Shown: one piece after another, positions 8,483-17,457 of the stretch
Position numbering within the stretch: the first letter of the stretch is position 1
How the letters are laid out: each line of letters begins with the position of its first letter
Source: Bacteroidales bacterium
GTDB taxonomy: Bacteria > Bacteroidota > Bacteroidia > Bacteroidales > F082
DNA: 64,000 bases
Assembly: GCA_024400305.1 (NCBI GenBank)
Contig: JAKSMX010000003.1
Location: 95,999 to 159,998 of the forward strand
Reading direction: 5' to 3'
Position numbers and translations under genes: made by a program
The notes under the pieces: generated by a model
Databases searched by the model: none
What the model saw: the letters and a program-made list of their open reading frames with translations, nothing else
What the model was told of the DNA's origin: nothing

Positions 8483-9584
8483 CGTTTTTCACCCTCCCAT
8501 GCTCCATTTCAAAAATCTTATGATTTCCGTCGATGTTATCTAACAGATATTGTATTCTATATCGTTGAGTATCAGTAATGAAAACCTGTCCGAAATAGTC
8601 ATCGGCAACGAGTTTCACAAGCTGCGCCACCCTGTTGTCATCAAGTTTGTCAAAGATGTCGTCAAGAAGAAGAATCGGCTTGTAACCGACTTTCTTGTAG
8701 TTATAATCGAATTGCGCCAACTTGACTGCTACCACAAACGATTTCTGCTGCCCTTGCGAGCCGAATTTCTTAACAGGGTGATTGTCAATGACAAAAGTCA
8801 GGTCATCTTTATGAATTCCGACATTTGTATAAGACGAATATTTGTCTTTTTCGAGGCTTTCAGCCAAAAGCTGCCCGAATGGTTTTTCCGCCAGCAAGCT
8901 TTCGTAAACAATGTCAACTTTCTCGGAAGTGCCGGAAACGATGTCATAATATTTCTGGAAAATCGGCATGAAGCCTTCGAGGAATTCCTTTCTCTTCTCA
9001 AAAATCGGTGCCGCATAACGCACAAGCTGGTCGTTCCACAACGAGAGAAGCCCCATGTCGAAATAACGGTTCTCACAGAACGATTTCAACTGCGTGTTAC
9101 GCTGAAGCAACGCCTTGTTATATTGCAGTAAATCATTTAGATACGAAGTGTCGAACTGTGAAATGACACCGTCGATAAACTTACGCCGGAGCTCGCTGCC
9201 GCCGTTTATCAAGTCGCGGTCGTAAGGCGAGATCATCACGAGCGGTATTTTTCCGATATGGTCGGCCAAACGCTCGTATTCTTTCTTGTTACACTTAAAC
9301 GACTTCTTTGCATCTCCTTTCTGCACGCATGATATTGTCTGAAGTTCTTCAGTATCTGTCTGAAAATCACCGTGAATGGCGAAGAAATCCTCACCGTGGC
9401 GGATGTTCTGCCTGTCGGTGTTCACAAAATAGCTTTTGCAGAACGCAAGATAATAGATGGAGTCGAGGATGTTCGTCTTCCCGGCTCCGTTAAGCCCCAC
9501 GAAACAGTTTATCTTGTCCGAAAACCTGATGTCAGCGGATTCGATGTTTTTAAAATTCGAGAGCTTGAGTTCCTGGAGAAACAT
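8475..9584 (-). CDS. recF: DNA replication/repair protein RecF
   Basis: SMC/ABC-type ATPase that helps RecO and RecR load RecA onto single-stranded gaps. Seen: 369 residues; N-terminal LKLSNFKNIESADIRF; Walker A GLNGAGKTNILD near residue 30; YYLAFCKSYF; MISPYDRDLINGGSELRRKF near 117; signature GSQGQQKSFVVAVKLAQF near 276; and Walker B PILLLDDIFDKLD near 300, followed by QVFITDT. Length is normal. Its start overlaps the porQ stop by one base (TAATG), and dciA overlaps its end, so porQ-recF-dciA form one transcription unit. Confidence 0.95.
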   Translation of the reverse strand: MFLQELKLSNFKNIESADIRFSDKINCFVGLNGAGKTNILDSIYYLAFCKSYFVNTDRQNIRHGEDFFAIHGDFQTDTEELQTISCVQKGDAKKSFKCNKKEYERLADHIGKIPLVMISPYDRDLINGGSELRRKFIDGVISQFDTSYLNDLLQYNKALLQRNTQLKSFCENRYFDMGLLSLWNDQLVRYAAPIFEKRKEFLEGFMPIFQKYYDIVSGTSEKVDIVYESLLAEKPFGQLLAESLEKDKYSSYTNVGIHKDDLTFVIDNHPVKKFGSQGQQKSFVVAVKLAQFDYNYKKVGYKPILLLDDIFDKLDDNRVAQLVKLVADDYFGQVFITDTQRYRIQYLLDNIDGNHKIFEMEHGRVKNDE

Positions 9585-10651
9585 TATTTAACCCCCTTGA
9601 TAAAACGGTCGAGATTTGTTGTTATCGTTATATAATTCGGGGATCCGTAGATGTGCATTTCCGAGCGTGAATAGTTGATTGTGAACTTCCAGATATTGAC
9701 GCCGAAACCGTAGGAGAAGCCGCACATCCCTTTCTTTGTCGGGGTCTTGAGATCCTGACGGCTGCCGTAGTTGAAGCCGAGACGCAGCACGACATGCCTT
9801 CCGACATAGATTTCGCCGCCGAACACGATATGCCTCATAAAGTTGTCGGCAAATTTCCCGACACCTTTCTTTTCTTTGTATTCACCAGTCATCGGGTCGT
9901 AGTTTCCGTCGAGGTCAAGCGGGTCGTCGTATGTCAGATCCCATTTCTGGATATTGTCGTAAGTTATTGAGAACAAGAATGGTACGTGTTCCAATCTTTT
10001 TGCGGCTCCGAGCGACAGATGGAACGGAAGTTTGTTTTTGTCGCCGGGCAGATTGTTATACGCCTCGACGCCGATGTTCCTTGCGCCGAGTGTGAACATC
10101 CAGCCGTTGTCAGTCCTGTAATGGCCGGCGACATCGACAGCCACGACAAAAGTATGGTAGCTTTCATATTGGATGCCGCCGAATTTCAGATTGGCGCCGA
10201 TGCTCCAGTGCGGTGTCAGACAGCGTCCCCAGCCGAATGTGAACAGATAGTCAGATGCCGAGAACGTCCCGCCGGTGAGGCTCCCGCTTTCATCGGCGTA
10301 ATCCATCTTGCCGAAGCTGTTGAATTGCACGGTGCCGACGAAAGTGCCGGCTTTTTCAAAGCTCCTCGCATACTGCGCGGTCGCGAAATTCGATCCGGCA
10401 TAATAATTCACATACGACAGAGCCAAGGCGTTGTGCATACCTTCATTGATGACGGACGGATTGTAAATCGCCAGCTGCACGTCAGTCGAATCATAAATCG
10501 GAAGTATCGTGCCACCGAGAGCAGCGACTCTCGCCGAGTTCGTGGCATCCATGAAACCATAAGCTCCATTTGTCGTTTGTCCTTGAATATCAGCGACAAG
10601 GAGCAAAAACAGGGATATAATCAGAAGTAATCTCTTGTTCACAAGCAACAT
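9584..10651 (-). CDS. porQ: Type IX secretion system protein PorQ
   Basis: Outer-membrane beta-barrel of the PorV/PorQ (FadL-like) family, a component of the T9SS that delivers and attaches CTD-bearing proteins to the surface. Seen: 355 residues; a signal peptide ending near IQGQ-TT at residue 25; the family N-terminus NGAYGFMDATNSARVAALGG; alternating beta-strand pattern throughout; and a C-terminal strand rich in aromatic residues. Length fits PorQ. The secreted protein at 2535-3665 carries the matching sorting signal. It lies directly upstream of recF and overlaps it by one base. Confidence 0.85.
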   Translation of the reverse strand: MLLVNKRLLLIISLFLLLVADIQGQTTNGAYGFMDATNSARVAALGGTILPIYDSTDVQLAIYNPSVINEGMHNALALSYVNYYAGSNFATAQYARSFEKAGTFVGTVQFNSFGKMDYADESGSLTGGTFSASDYLFTFGWGRCLTPHWSIGANLKFGGIQYESYHTFVVAVDVAGHYRTDNGWMFTLGARNIGVEAYNNLPGDKNKLPFHLSLGAAKRLEHVPFLFSITYDNIQKWDLTYDDPLDLDGNYDPMTGEYKEKKGVGKFADNFMRHIVFGGEIYVGRHVVLRLGFNYGSRQDLKTPTKKGMCGFSYGFGVNIWKFTINYSRSEMHIYGSPNYITITTNLDRFIKGVK

Positions 10652-10683
10652 TTTTTTAAGACAACGACAATTTTTTTAATTTA

Positions 10684-11646
10684 TTATTTATCAAGCAGTC
10701 CGAGGCCTTTTTTCTCAATCTTTCCTTCTTCCGTCATCTTCTTGAGAAGTCGGTCGAGAAGTCCGTTGATGAAATTCTTGCTCTTAGGAGTGCTGAAATA
10801 TTTTGAAATCTCAATGTATTCGTTCATGGTGACTTTCACCGGAACCTCAGAGAAACAGACCAATTCCGTAATCGCCATCTTCATGATAATCATATCCATG
10901 ACGCAGATACGTTCCTTCTCCCAGTTGTTCGTGTTTTCCGCAATCAGCTGGCCGAATTCATCGCCATGCCTCAAGGTCTCGCGGAAAAGCTTCTTCACAA
11001 ATTCCTCGTCACCATTGACTTCATCGTTTTCTGTTTTGTATATTGTCGGAAGTTTCGTATCGACATCCAATTTCTTCAACTCGCCAAAATACTTCAGAAG
11101 CAATGATGAGACAAGATGATAATCATCGCAGAAATAAATGCTCTTATCTTCATAGAAATCCTGAAGCACCTCTAAATCAGCGTAATACGTCTCAATCATT
11201 GTCGCGAGAAACTTTTTGTCGTGCTCCCAGTTGTCAACGCTGTCAGACATATAAGCCTTGTATTCCTCGCTGTCACGCATGATATTGTAGTAGTTTTTCA
11301 CTACTTCTCCACCCATTCCGCCCCAGTTGATGCAATATCCGGCTTCCTTCTTCTGGAAATCCTTGTTATTCTCAATGGCATTGATGACACGATTCTCGAC
11401 ATATCTCATATTCGGATGAAGATCCTCGTATGTTGGAATAAATTTATTTCTGTTATCAGTGACCTTGTTGTCGGCAAACCTTTTTGTCTCAACGAGAAAC
11501 GACAGCTGCCATACGAAAAGCTCCTGCAACTTGTCGATACTTTCGAGCAGATTCTTAATTCCGTTCGTGACATTCGTGTCGCCCGATTCAAGATAAGCGT
11601 AAAGAGCTTGTAAAACCTTGATTCTCAAAAACCTTCTGTTTAACAT
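10684..11646 (-). CDS. nusB: Transcription antitermination factor NusB, long Bacteroidota form
   Basis: RNA-binding factor that joins NusE on boxA and supports rRNA transcription. Seen: about 320 residues, roughly twice the enterobacterial length, as is usual in this phylum; N-terminus LNRRFLRIKVLQALYAYLES; C-terminal NusB fold with ERICVMDMIIMKMAITELV, then SEVPVKVTMNEYIEISKYF and KSKNFINGLLDRLLKK. The ATG at 11646 is chosen because the upstream TTG (11670) lies in the -7 box at 11667-11675. It is transcribed alone, 32 bases ahead of porQ. Confidence 0.9.
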   Translation of the reverse strand: MLNRRFLRIKVLQALYAYLESGDTNVTNGIKNLLESIDKLQELFVWQLSFLVETKRFADNKVTDNRNKFIPTYEDLHPNMRYVENRVINAIENNKDFQKKEAGYCINWGGMGGEVVKNYYNIMRDSEEYKAYMSDSVDNWEHDKKFLATMIETYYADLEVLQDFYEDKSIYFCDDYHLVSSLLLKYFGELKKLDVDTKLPTIYKTENDEVNGDEEFVKKLFRETLRHGDEFGQLIAENTNNWEKERICVMDMIIMKMAITELVCFSEVPVKVTMNEYIEISKYFSTPKSKNFINGLLDRLLKKMTEEGKIEKKGLGLLDK

Positions 11647-11666
11647 GATATATATTTTTTCAATTT

Positions 11667-11675
11667 GCAAAATTA
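11667..11675 (-). promoter_or_regulatory. nusB promoter -7 box; decides the start
   Basis: TAATTTTGC on the minus strand, 20 bases upstream of the ATG at 11646, also contains the TTG that would otherwise extend the frame. Confidence 0.65.
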
Positions 11676-11682
11676 CAAAAAA

Positions 11683-13641
11683 TCAGCGTTTCAGCAACGT
11701 TCTCTGCAATATATTAAAATCTTTCGAGACCGTGTAATCGCGGGCATACATGACATTGAGCTGCGCAAGTGCCTCATCGTCAATCTCATCCTTCAAATTT
11801 GAAGCCAAGTCGTAGATTCCTTCTTTTATTTCGGGAAGTTTGAGGCTGTCACGGTTCCCGACCTTGCAATATCCGACCCATGAATATTTTCCGAGCAGGA
11901 CTTTAAAGCAATTCTTCAGAAATCCGGCCGGTTTATTTATGAACCACGCGATGAAAATCCAGAAAATGACACCGAACAACGAGACCATGAAATCAAAAAG
12001 ATGTTTCTTCCTTCTGTTCGGGGCGGTGTTAATTGTACGAATATCAACTGTATATAAATCGCCGCGGGTGTTTATCGAGTTGCTGCCGATGATTGAGAAC
12101 GTGTCTTCCGGCGCGATTTTGTAATCGAGATCAGGCGCATGCCACTGCACCATCTTGTCAATGATATTTTGATGTGTAATGTCTTTAGAACAGAAAATAA
12201 TCTCCGTAATTTTATAAATCTCAATGATGTCCGGCACCTGACAGATGTTTCCGAGATAATTTTCAGGGACATCATAATTCTCGTCAGGAGCAATCAAGCC
12301 GACGAAATCCGGCTTTATCGACGTGCTTTTAAGGAGTTGCTCAACGCGGCGTGCCTCGTCTTCGTCTCCAATCACCAAGAAACGCTTCTTGGCATTCTTA
12401 CCATATTGGAAATCAGCAAGTTTGAGAAAATACCCGATGCTTCTCGTGACGCTGACCGCCACCGCCATCCATATCATTCCGAAAAGGATGAGCGCACGCG
12501 AAAAACGAAGTCCTTCCGGCAGAAGCGCATAGAAGACAAGCACCAAGACGCTTCCGGCCATCACGCCGCCGACAGAATTCGCAATTTTATACGGTTTGTC
12601 GTAACCGCCTGCAAAATAAGACGTTACAAGCCAAATCAACAGATAAATCGGCAAGATTACCGTGAACAGCGGATGTATCGGGTACGATCCGACACCTTCA
12701 TAAACTGTATAATGCCCCCATAGATAGCCGATGGTGGCGAGACCGCCGTACCCGAGCAAGACATCAAACATCGGCATGTAAACCTTGCTCAAAAACTGCG
12801 ACACAAGTGCCAGAAAAGCCCTGAAATAAATGGCGAGATTGATTATAAACGAGAAAAGATGCGCACGCTTCTTCGCAAAATGCTTCTTCGCGAAAATCTC
12901 CATTGCCTTGTAAAACACCAAGACATAGTTCACCGTCGTCTTTTTTGTGCTTTCTCCTTTATAATGAATGATTCGCGTCTCCGGGAAATAATAGTTTTTG
13001 TAGCCTGACAGGGTGATTCTGTACGAAAGGTCAACGTCCTCGCCGTACATGAAAAACGTCTCGTCGAGCAAACCGCACTTGTCCAAAGTCGCGCGGCGCA
13101 TCAGCATGAAGGCACCTGCGAGGATGTCAACGGAATTGATCTCGTCATTGTCAAGATAACCGAGATGATATTGTGAGAAACGGCGCGAATGCGGAAACAG
13201 CTTCGACAATCCGAAAATCTTGTAAAACGCCGTCATCGGGGTGGGAAGTCCGCGCTTCGATTCAGGCAGGAACTGTCCTTTTCCATCGACCATTTTCACG
13301 CCGAGACCGCCCGCATCGGGATGAGAATCCATGAAACCGATGGTTTTTGTAAAAGTGTCGTCCTCAACGACCGTGTCCGGATTCAGAAGCAAAACATACT
13401 CGCCGGACGAAATCCTTATCGCCTGATTGTTGGCCTTGGCAAAACCGACATTGACCTTGTTCGCAATGACTTTCACCTCCGGAAACTTCTCCGAGAGCAT
13501 CTTCAAAGAGCCGTCAACTGAATTGTTATCAACAACATACACTTCACCCTCAACACCTTTCATCGCCCTGCGGACAGAATACAGGCATTGCTCAAGAAAA
13601 TGCTCGACATTATAGTTTACTATGACGACTGACAGCTTCAT
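11683..13641 (-). CDS. GT2 glycosyltransferase fused to a WcaJ-like membrane/Rossmann region
   Basis: A 652-residue two-part protein. Residues 1-250 are a family 2 glycosyltransferase of the rhamnosyltransferase type: VVIVNYNVEHFLEQCLYSV, VDNNSVDGS, NVGFAKANNQAI, LLLNPDTVV (DxD region) and FFMYGEDVDLSYR. Residues 290-400 contain several membrane helices, and residues 425-530 a Rossmann-like region (RFLVIGDEDEARR, VGLIAP) of the kind that precedes the catalytic domain in polyprenyl-phosphate sugar transferases. The catalytic KFRSM/DELPQ part of such transferases is missing; two hydrophobic stretches and a short tail end the protein. It probably adds a sugar to a lipid-linked glycan. It is divergent from the formyltransferase fusion at 13779. 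Confidence 0.75.
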   Translation of the reverse strand: MKLSVVIVNYNVEHFLEQCLYSVRRAMKGVEGEVYVVDNNSVDGSLKMLSEKFPEVKVIANKVNVGFAKANNQAIRISSGEYVLLLNPDTVVEDDTFTKTIGFMDSHPDAGGLGVKMVDGKGQFLPESKRGLPTPMTAFYKIFGLSKLFPHSRRFSQYHLGYLDNDEINSVDILAGAFMLMRRATLDKCGLLDETFFMYGEDVDLSYRITLSGYKNYYFPETRIIHYKGESTKKTTVNYVLVFYKAMEIFAKKHFAKKRAHLFSFIINLAIYFRAFLALVSQFLSKVYMPMFDVLLGYGGLATIGYLWGHYTVYEGVGSYPIHPLFTVILPIYLLIWLVTSYFAGGYDKPYKIANSVGGVMAGSVLVLVFYALLPEGLRFSRALILFGMIWMAVAVSVTRSIGYFLKLADFQYGKNAKKRFLVIGDEDEARRVEQLLKSTSIKPDFVGLIAPDENYDVPENYLGNICQVPDIIEIYKITEIIFCSKDITHQNIIDKMVQWHAPDLDYKIAPEDTFSIIGSNSINTRGDLYTVDIRTINTAPNRRKKHLFDFMVSLFGVIFWIFIAWFINKPAGFLKNCFKVLLGKYSWVGYCKVGNRDSLKLPEIKEGIYDLASNLKDEIDDEALAQLNVMYARDYTVSKDFNILQRTLLKR

Positions 13642-13757
13642 TAAGAACTTTTACATTTTGATAATCAGCAATATAACCAACACAAAACATTTTTTTATAC
13701 TGCCGAAAAACATTTGCAAAAGTAAAAAAAATTTCAAAACGATTGCAATATTTTTCC

Positions 13758-13766
13758 TACTTTTGC
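13758..13766 (+). promoter_or_regulatory. Promoter -7 box of the formyltransferase-flippase pair
   Basis: TACTTTTGC lies 12 bases before the ATG at 13779, giving a very short leader and ruling out the longer in-frame opening at 13743. Confidence 0.6.
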
Positions 13767-13778
13767 ATTTTCAAAAAA

Positions 13779-15455
13779 ATGGAAACATATAACAATAAGA
13801 TACGGTTCGGGGTGATGGTTGACGGTTTTGGCATCCAGCGATGGCAAGCGGAAACCATCAAGTTGTTGGTTGACAACGGTATCGAGCTTTCGCTTGTCAT
13901 CGTGAATGACGACAGCGAGACGGAACGTGTCTCTTTTTTTGAAAAAATCAAGAATTACCCTTATCGGAGAATCATCTTCAGATTCTGGAACAGATTTTTT
14001 TTCAAGCCGGAATGCAAGACCGTCACGAGATTTGAGATACCAAAAGAAACACCCATAATTTATTGTAAACCAATAATGAAAGGTATCTCCACGTATTTTA
14101 CTGAAATTGACATTGATGAAATCGAAAAATACGATTTGGATTTCATTTTGAGATTCGGTTTCGACATCGTCAGAGGCGGCGTGTTGAATTGCGCCAAGCA
14201 CGGAATCTGGTCGTATCACCATGACGATGAACGTGTTGTGCGCGGCGGCCCGCCCGGATTTTGGGAGTTCATGCGCGGCATCCCGGAGAACGGCGTCATA
14301 CTTCAACAACTCACCGACAGCCTCGACAAAGGCCTGATAATCAAACGGATGAAGTTCTGCACCACGATGCATTCCTACAAAGAACATCTCAACAGGCTGT
14401 TTTTCGAGTCGGAAGTGCTTCCATTGCAGGCCTGCAACGAATTGATTGTCAACGGGGAATTACATCCGCAGCCGTCAAGTTCAAAAGCACCGATAATTCA
14501 TCCACCCGTCAACATCCAGATGATGAAATATTTCTGGCTTTGTCTTTGGAGAAGGCTTAAATTCCACGTGAACTTTCTTTTCTGGCAGGAAGACTGGAAT
14601 GTCGGCTACTGCATGATGCCGGTTGAAAACTTCATCAATCACAAGAACAAAGAACTTATTGACATTCAATGGTTTAAGCCAAAGAAATCGGAATATTTCG
14701 CCGATCCATTTGTAATCACGACAAAGAAAGACACATACATTTTCTTTGAATGGTTTTCAAACAAGAACGGAAAGTCAGACCTTGCCGTCGCAAGAAAATC
14801 GGAAAATTTCGAGAAATATCACAAGATCTCAGATTTCCCCGAACACCGCTCCTATCCTTTCGTTTTTGAAAATGAAAATATAATTTATTGTATTCCAGAG
14901 GCTTACAAGACAAACAAGGTCTCATTATACAGGTTCGACGAAGAAGACCTCAAGTTGGAATTTGACTGCGACCTGCTCGAAGACGTTTCTTTTACCGACC
15001 CGACTTTGTATCAGAAAGACGGGAAATGGTTTCTTTTTGTGACACCTCAGGAAAATTCGCACACACACCTATTAATATATACCGCCGACAGTTTCCGCGG
15101 ACCATACAAAGCGCACCCCGGAAATCCAGTAAAGGTTGACTGTTCAGACTCCCGTCCGGCAGGTAAAATATTGAAAATCAACGGAGTTGAGGTAAGACCG
15201 GCACAAAACAGCACCAAACACTACGGACAATCAATCACATTGAACAAGATTACGGAATTGTCTGAAAATCAATTTGATGAGGAAATCATTTCAGAAATTG
15301 CTCCGTTTGCTGACACACGATACGACAAAGGAATCCACACGGTCAACGGAAATGAGACAATCACGGTGATTGACGCGAAACGTTTTGTGTTTACGCTGCG
15401 GGGATTCTTCCATCAACTTAAAATGAAATTAAAAACATCGCAAAGCAATGATTAA
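13779..15455 (+). CDS. Formyltransferase-like domain fused to a GINT1_N-type beta-propeller
   Basis: A 558-residue fusion. Residues 5-240 resemble methionyl-tRNA/sugar formyltransferases: HGIWSYHHDD at 141-150 followed by RGGPPGFWE, with the histidine and the glycine/proline loop of the N10-formyl-tetrahydrofolate enzymes, then NGVILQQLTDSLDKG. Residues 300-530 resemble the five-bladed propeller found at the N-terminus of GIPC glucosaminyltransferase-like proteins (EYFADPFVITTKKDTYIFFE, SFTDPTLY, DSRPAGKI). The likely role is modifying or transferring an amino sugar during glycan synthesis; the substrate is unknown. It overlaps the following flippase gene by 8 bases, which supports a glycan role. 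Confidence 0.7.
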   Translation: METYNNKIRFGVMVDGFGIQRWQAETIKLLVDNGIELSLVIVNDDSETERVSFFEKIKNYPYRRIIFRFWNRFFFKPECKTVTRFEIPKETPIIYCKPIMKGISTYFTEIDIDEIEKYDLDFILRFGFDIVRGGVLNCAKHGIWSYHHDDERVVRGGPPGFWEFMRGIPENGVILQQLTDSLDKGLIIKRMKFCTTMHSYKEHLNRLFFESEVLPLQACNELIVNGELHPQPSSSKAPIIHPPVNIQMMKYFWLCLWRRLKFHVNFLFWQEDWNVGYCMMPVENFINHKNKELIDIQWFKPKKSEYFADPFVITTKKDTYIFFEWFSNKNGKSDLAVARKSENFEKYHKISDFPEHRSYPFVFENENIIYCIPEAYKTNKVSLYRFDEEDLKLEFDCDLLEDVSFTDPTLYQKDGKWFLFVTPQENSHTHLLIYTADSFRGPYKAHPGNPVKVDCSDSRPAGKILKINGVEVRPAQNSTKHYGQSITLNKITELSENQFDEEIISEIAPFADTRYDKGIHTVNGNETITVIDAKRFVFTLRGFFHQLKMKLKTSQSND

Positions 15456-16785
15456 GAAGATTTTCGGCACTTTTGGCACGCGTGTGATGAATGCGATTTG
15501 CGGTTTGGTGACGCTTTGGTTCGCCTCGCATTACCTCGGGGCCGAGGCCTGGGGAATCGGCGGCACCGTGTTGGTTGACGTTTCGTTGCTTCTTGTCGGT
15601 GTCGAGCTGCTGGCAGGAAGCGGGCTGATATATTTCACGCCAAGGAAATCTTACCGCACCCTGATGAAAATTTCATATCTGTGGACAGCTTTAGTCGTCG
15701 CGTTTTACGCCCTGATAATAAAACTCGCGACTTTCATTCCGGAGAGCATGACTTCCATTTTCCTGAAATTCACAGGCGAAGGAACGGAACTGATTCCCCA
15801 AGGATACAAGACGATAACCCTGACTTTGGTGTTCATCTACAGCCTTCACAATTTCAACCTCACCACACTGCTCGGCAAAGAACGCGTCGGCACCAATAAC
15901 ATATTGTTTATCATTCAGTTCATGACGCAGATGTGCTCGATGCTCCTTTACATTTTCGCTTTCGACATCAGGGACGAACGCGCCTTCATCTATTCGCTCC
16001 TCACAGGTTATACCGTCGGCTATCTCTGCGGCTTGACACAGATCTGGCGATATGTTTTTGACAAAAGCCAAAAGCAAAGCCTAAATGAGTTTTGGGAAAC
16101 CATCAAAGACATGTTCCGTTTTGGGAGCATAATCCAGCTTTCGACTTTGGTGACTTTGCTTAACAGACGACTTAGTTTCTTCATTATCAAAGGTTTCTGG
16201 GGGAATGCGCAGGTAGGGGTTTACAACTCGGCGTCGCAGGTCTCGGAAGCCCCGAAACTCATCGGACAAAGCATCGCCATGGTTCAGTTCTCGAAGATCA
16301 GCAATTTGACCGACAACAAATTAGCCGCAAACATCACCGTTCAACTCTTCAAGACGGCTGTCTCTCTCACCGCGTTGTGCATCTTCGTCCTTTGCATAAT
16401 CCCGACGAGCGTTTACGCTTGGCTGTTCACGGAGAATTTCGCAGGCATGAGAAGCGTGATGATTGCGTTGGCGCCGGGCGTGGTTTTCATGTCGGCAAAC
16501 ATGGTCTTCAGCCATTATTTTTCCGGAGTTGACATGCCAAAACACAATCTTTACGGCGCGATTGTCGGATTTGCCGTCACCATTCCGTCGCTTTATCTTC
16601 TCACACCGCCTTTCGGAATGATAGGAGCCGGAATATCAATGTCACTAACTAATTTAGCCACAATACTTTACCAATGGTTTGTCTTTAAAAAAACAAACAA
16701 CATTTCCGCAAAGGAACTTTTAATCACGAAAAGCGACATAATCACATTAAAGAGCAACTTGCTGGAAAACTTTAAAATTTTCTGA
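15448..16785 (+). CDS. Polysaccharide flippase (Wzx/MATE-like, MOP superfamily)
   Basis: A 445-residue polytopic protein with about 12 hydrophobic segments, N-terminus GTRVMNAICGLVTLWFASHY and central NRRLSFFIIKGFWGNAQVGVYNSA, typical of oligosaccharide flippases that move lipid-linked glycan repeats across the inner membrane. It is translationally coupled to the formyltransferase fusion (8-base overlap). No polymerase gene lies next to it, so it may serve a glycan built by genes elsewhere, including the locus at 52-64 kb. Confidence 0.8.
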   Translation: MIKKIFGTFGTRVMNAICGLVTLWFASHYLGAEAWGIGGTVLVDVSLLLVGVELLAGSGLIYFTPRKSYRTLMKISYLWTALVVAFYALIIKLATFIPESMTSIFLKFTGEGTELIPQGYKTITLTLVFIYSLHNFNLTTLLGKERVGTNNILFIIQFMTQMCSMLLYIFAFDIRDERAFIYSLLTGYTVGYLCGLTQIWRYVFDKSQKQSLNEFWETIKDMFRFGSIIQLSTLVTLLNRRLSFFIIKGFWGNAQVGVYNSASQVSEAPKLIGQSIAMVQFSKISNLTDNKLAANITVQLFKTAVSLTALCIFVLCIIPTSVYAWLFTENFAGMRSVMIALAPGVVFMSANMVFSHYFSGVDMPKHNLYGAIVGFAVTIPSLYLLTPPFGMIGAGISMSLTNLATILYQWFVFKKTNNISAKELLITKSDIITLKSNLLENFKIF

Positions 16786-16874
16786 ACTGCAAATCAAGGA
16801 CGTTACATTTCAAAATTAAAACATTGATTATCTGACAATTGAACTTGATTTTTCCAAAAATCATCAAAAAATAA

Positions 16875-16891
16875 TCATCATTTTATGATGA
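16875..16891. promoter_or_regulatory. Operator-like inverted repeat
   Basis: TCATCA-TTTTA-TGATGA lies 15 bases upstream of a -7 box (TATTTTTGC, 16907-16915) that belonged to the decayed ATPase gene. It could be a relic of its control region. Confidence 0.35.
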
Positions 16892-16935
16892 AATCGGAAA
16901 AAATCGTATTTTTGCATTGTGAAATAATTGATTAG

Positions 16936-17396
16936 ATGAGGAACAACCCATTCATAACAAACGGATACACATCTCCTGAATATTTCTGTGACCGGCAACG
17001 CGAGACGGAAGCCATCACCCGGCTTCTGACTAACGGCAACAACATTGCGCTGATCTCACCGCGCCGAATCGGGAAAACAGATTTGCTGCACCATTGCTTC
17101 ACTCAACCATAGACACGGCCATCAGCGATCTGCTTGACTTCTCATCCGACACTTACGAATCGCTGCTTTACCAGATGCCTGAAAAGCAGAAGGAGGTGTT
17201 CATCGCCATCGTCGCAGAAGGCAATGTGAAGAACATTTCAGGCAGCACTTTTGTCAAGAAGCACAAGCTCACCTCGGCGAGTTCTGTCCTTTCCGCCGTC
17301 AAAGGCCTTTTGGAAAAGGATTTCATCACGCAGGAGAGGAACGTTTATTCAGTTTATGACAAGTTTTTCGCCCTTTGGCTGAAACGGGGAATCTGA
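16936..17396 (+). pseudogene. AAA-type ATPase remnant (internal deletion and frameshift)
   Basis: Two ends of one gene without its middle. From the ATG at 16936, 58 codons encode MRNNPFITNGYTSPEYF... and the degenerate P-loop SPRRIGKTDLL, then a stop at 17110-17112. A second frame (about 17094-17396) encodes the C-terminal winged-helix part (LYQMPEKQKEVFIAIVAEG, SASSVLSAVKGLLEKDFI, VYDKFFALWL). In intact members of this AAA ATPase family the two parts are separated by about 200 residues. The promoter box at 16907-16915 survives. It is clearly non-functional as an ATPase. Confidence 0.8.
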
Positions 17397-17416
17397 CATC
17401 CTTGAAATACAAACAG

Positions 17417-17442
17417 TTGAGACGCATTGCAATGCGTCTCAA
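17417..17442. repeat. Perfect 26-bp palindrome
   Basis: Half-site TTGAGACGCATTG is followed directly by its exact reverse complement, with no spacer. GACGC/GCGTC palindromes of this kind are often dispersed repeats in Bacteroidales, but copy number cannot be judged here: only one copy is seen in the window. Confidence 0.7.
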
Positions 17443-17457
17443 ACCGAAAAAAATTTT

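Noticed and set aside
7881-10630. Long plus-strand open frames opposite efp, recF and porQ
   Set aside because: They lie antisense to well-supported genes and lack recognisable domains or ribosome-binding sites; the high-GC third-position pattern of the real genes explains them.
10684-11670. NusB as a fusion protein because of its 320-residue length
   Set aside because: Long NusB proteins with an extra N-terminal helical region are normal in Bacteroidota.
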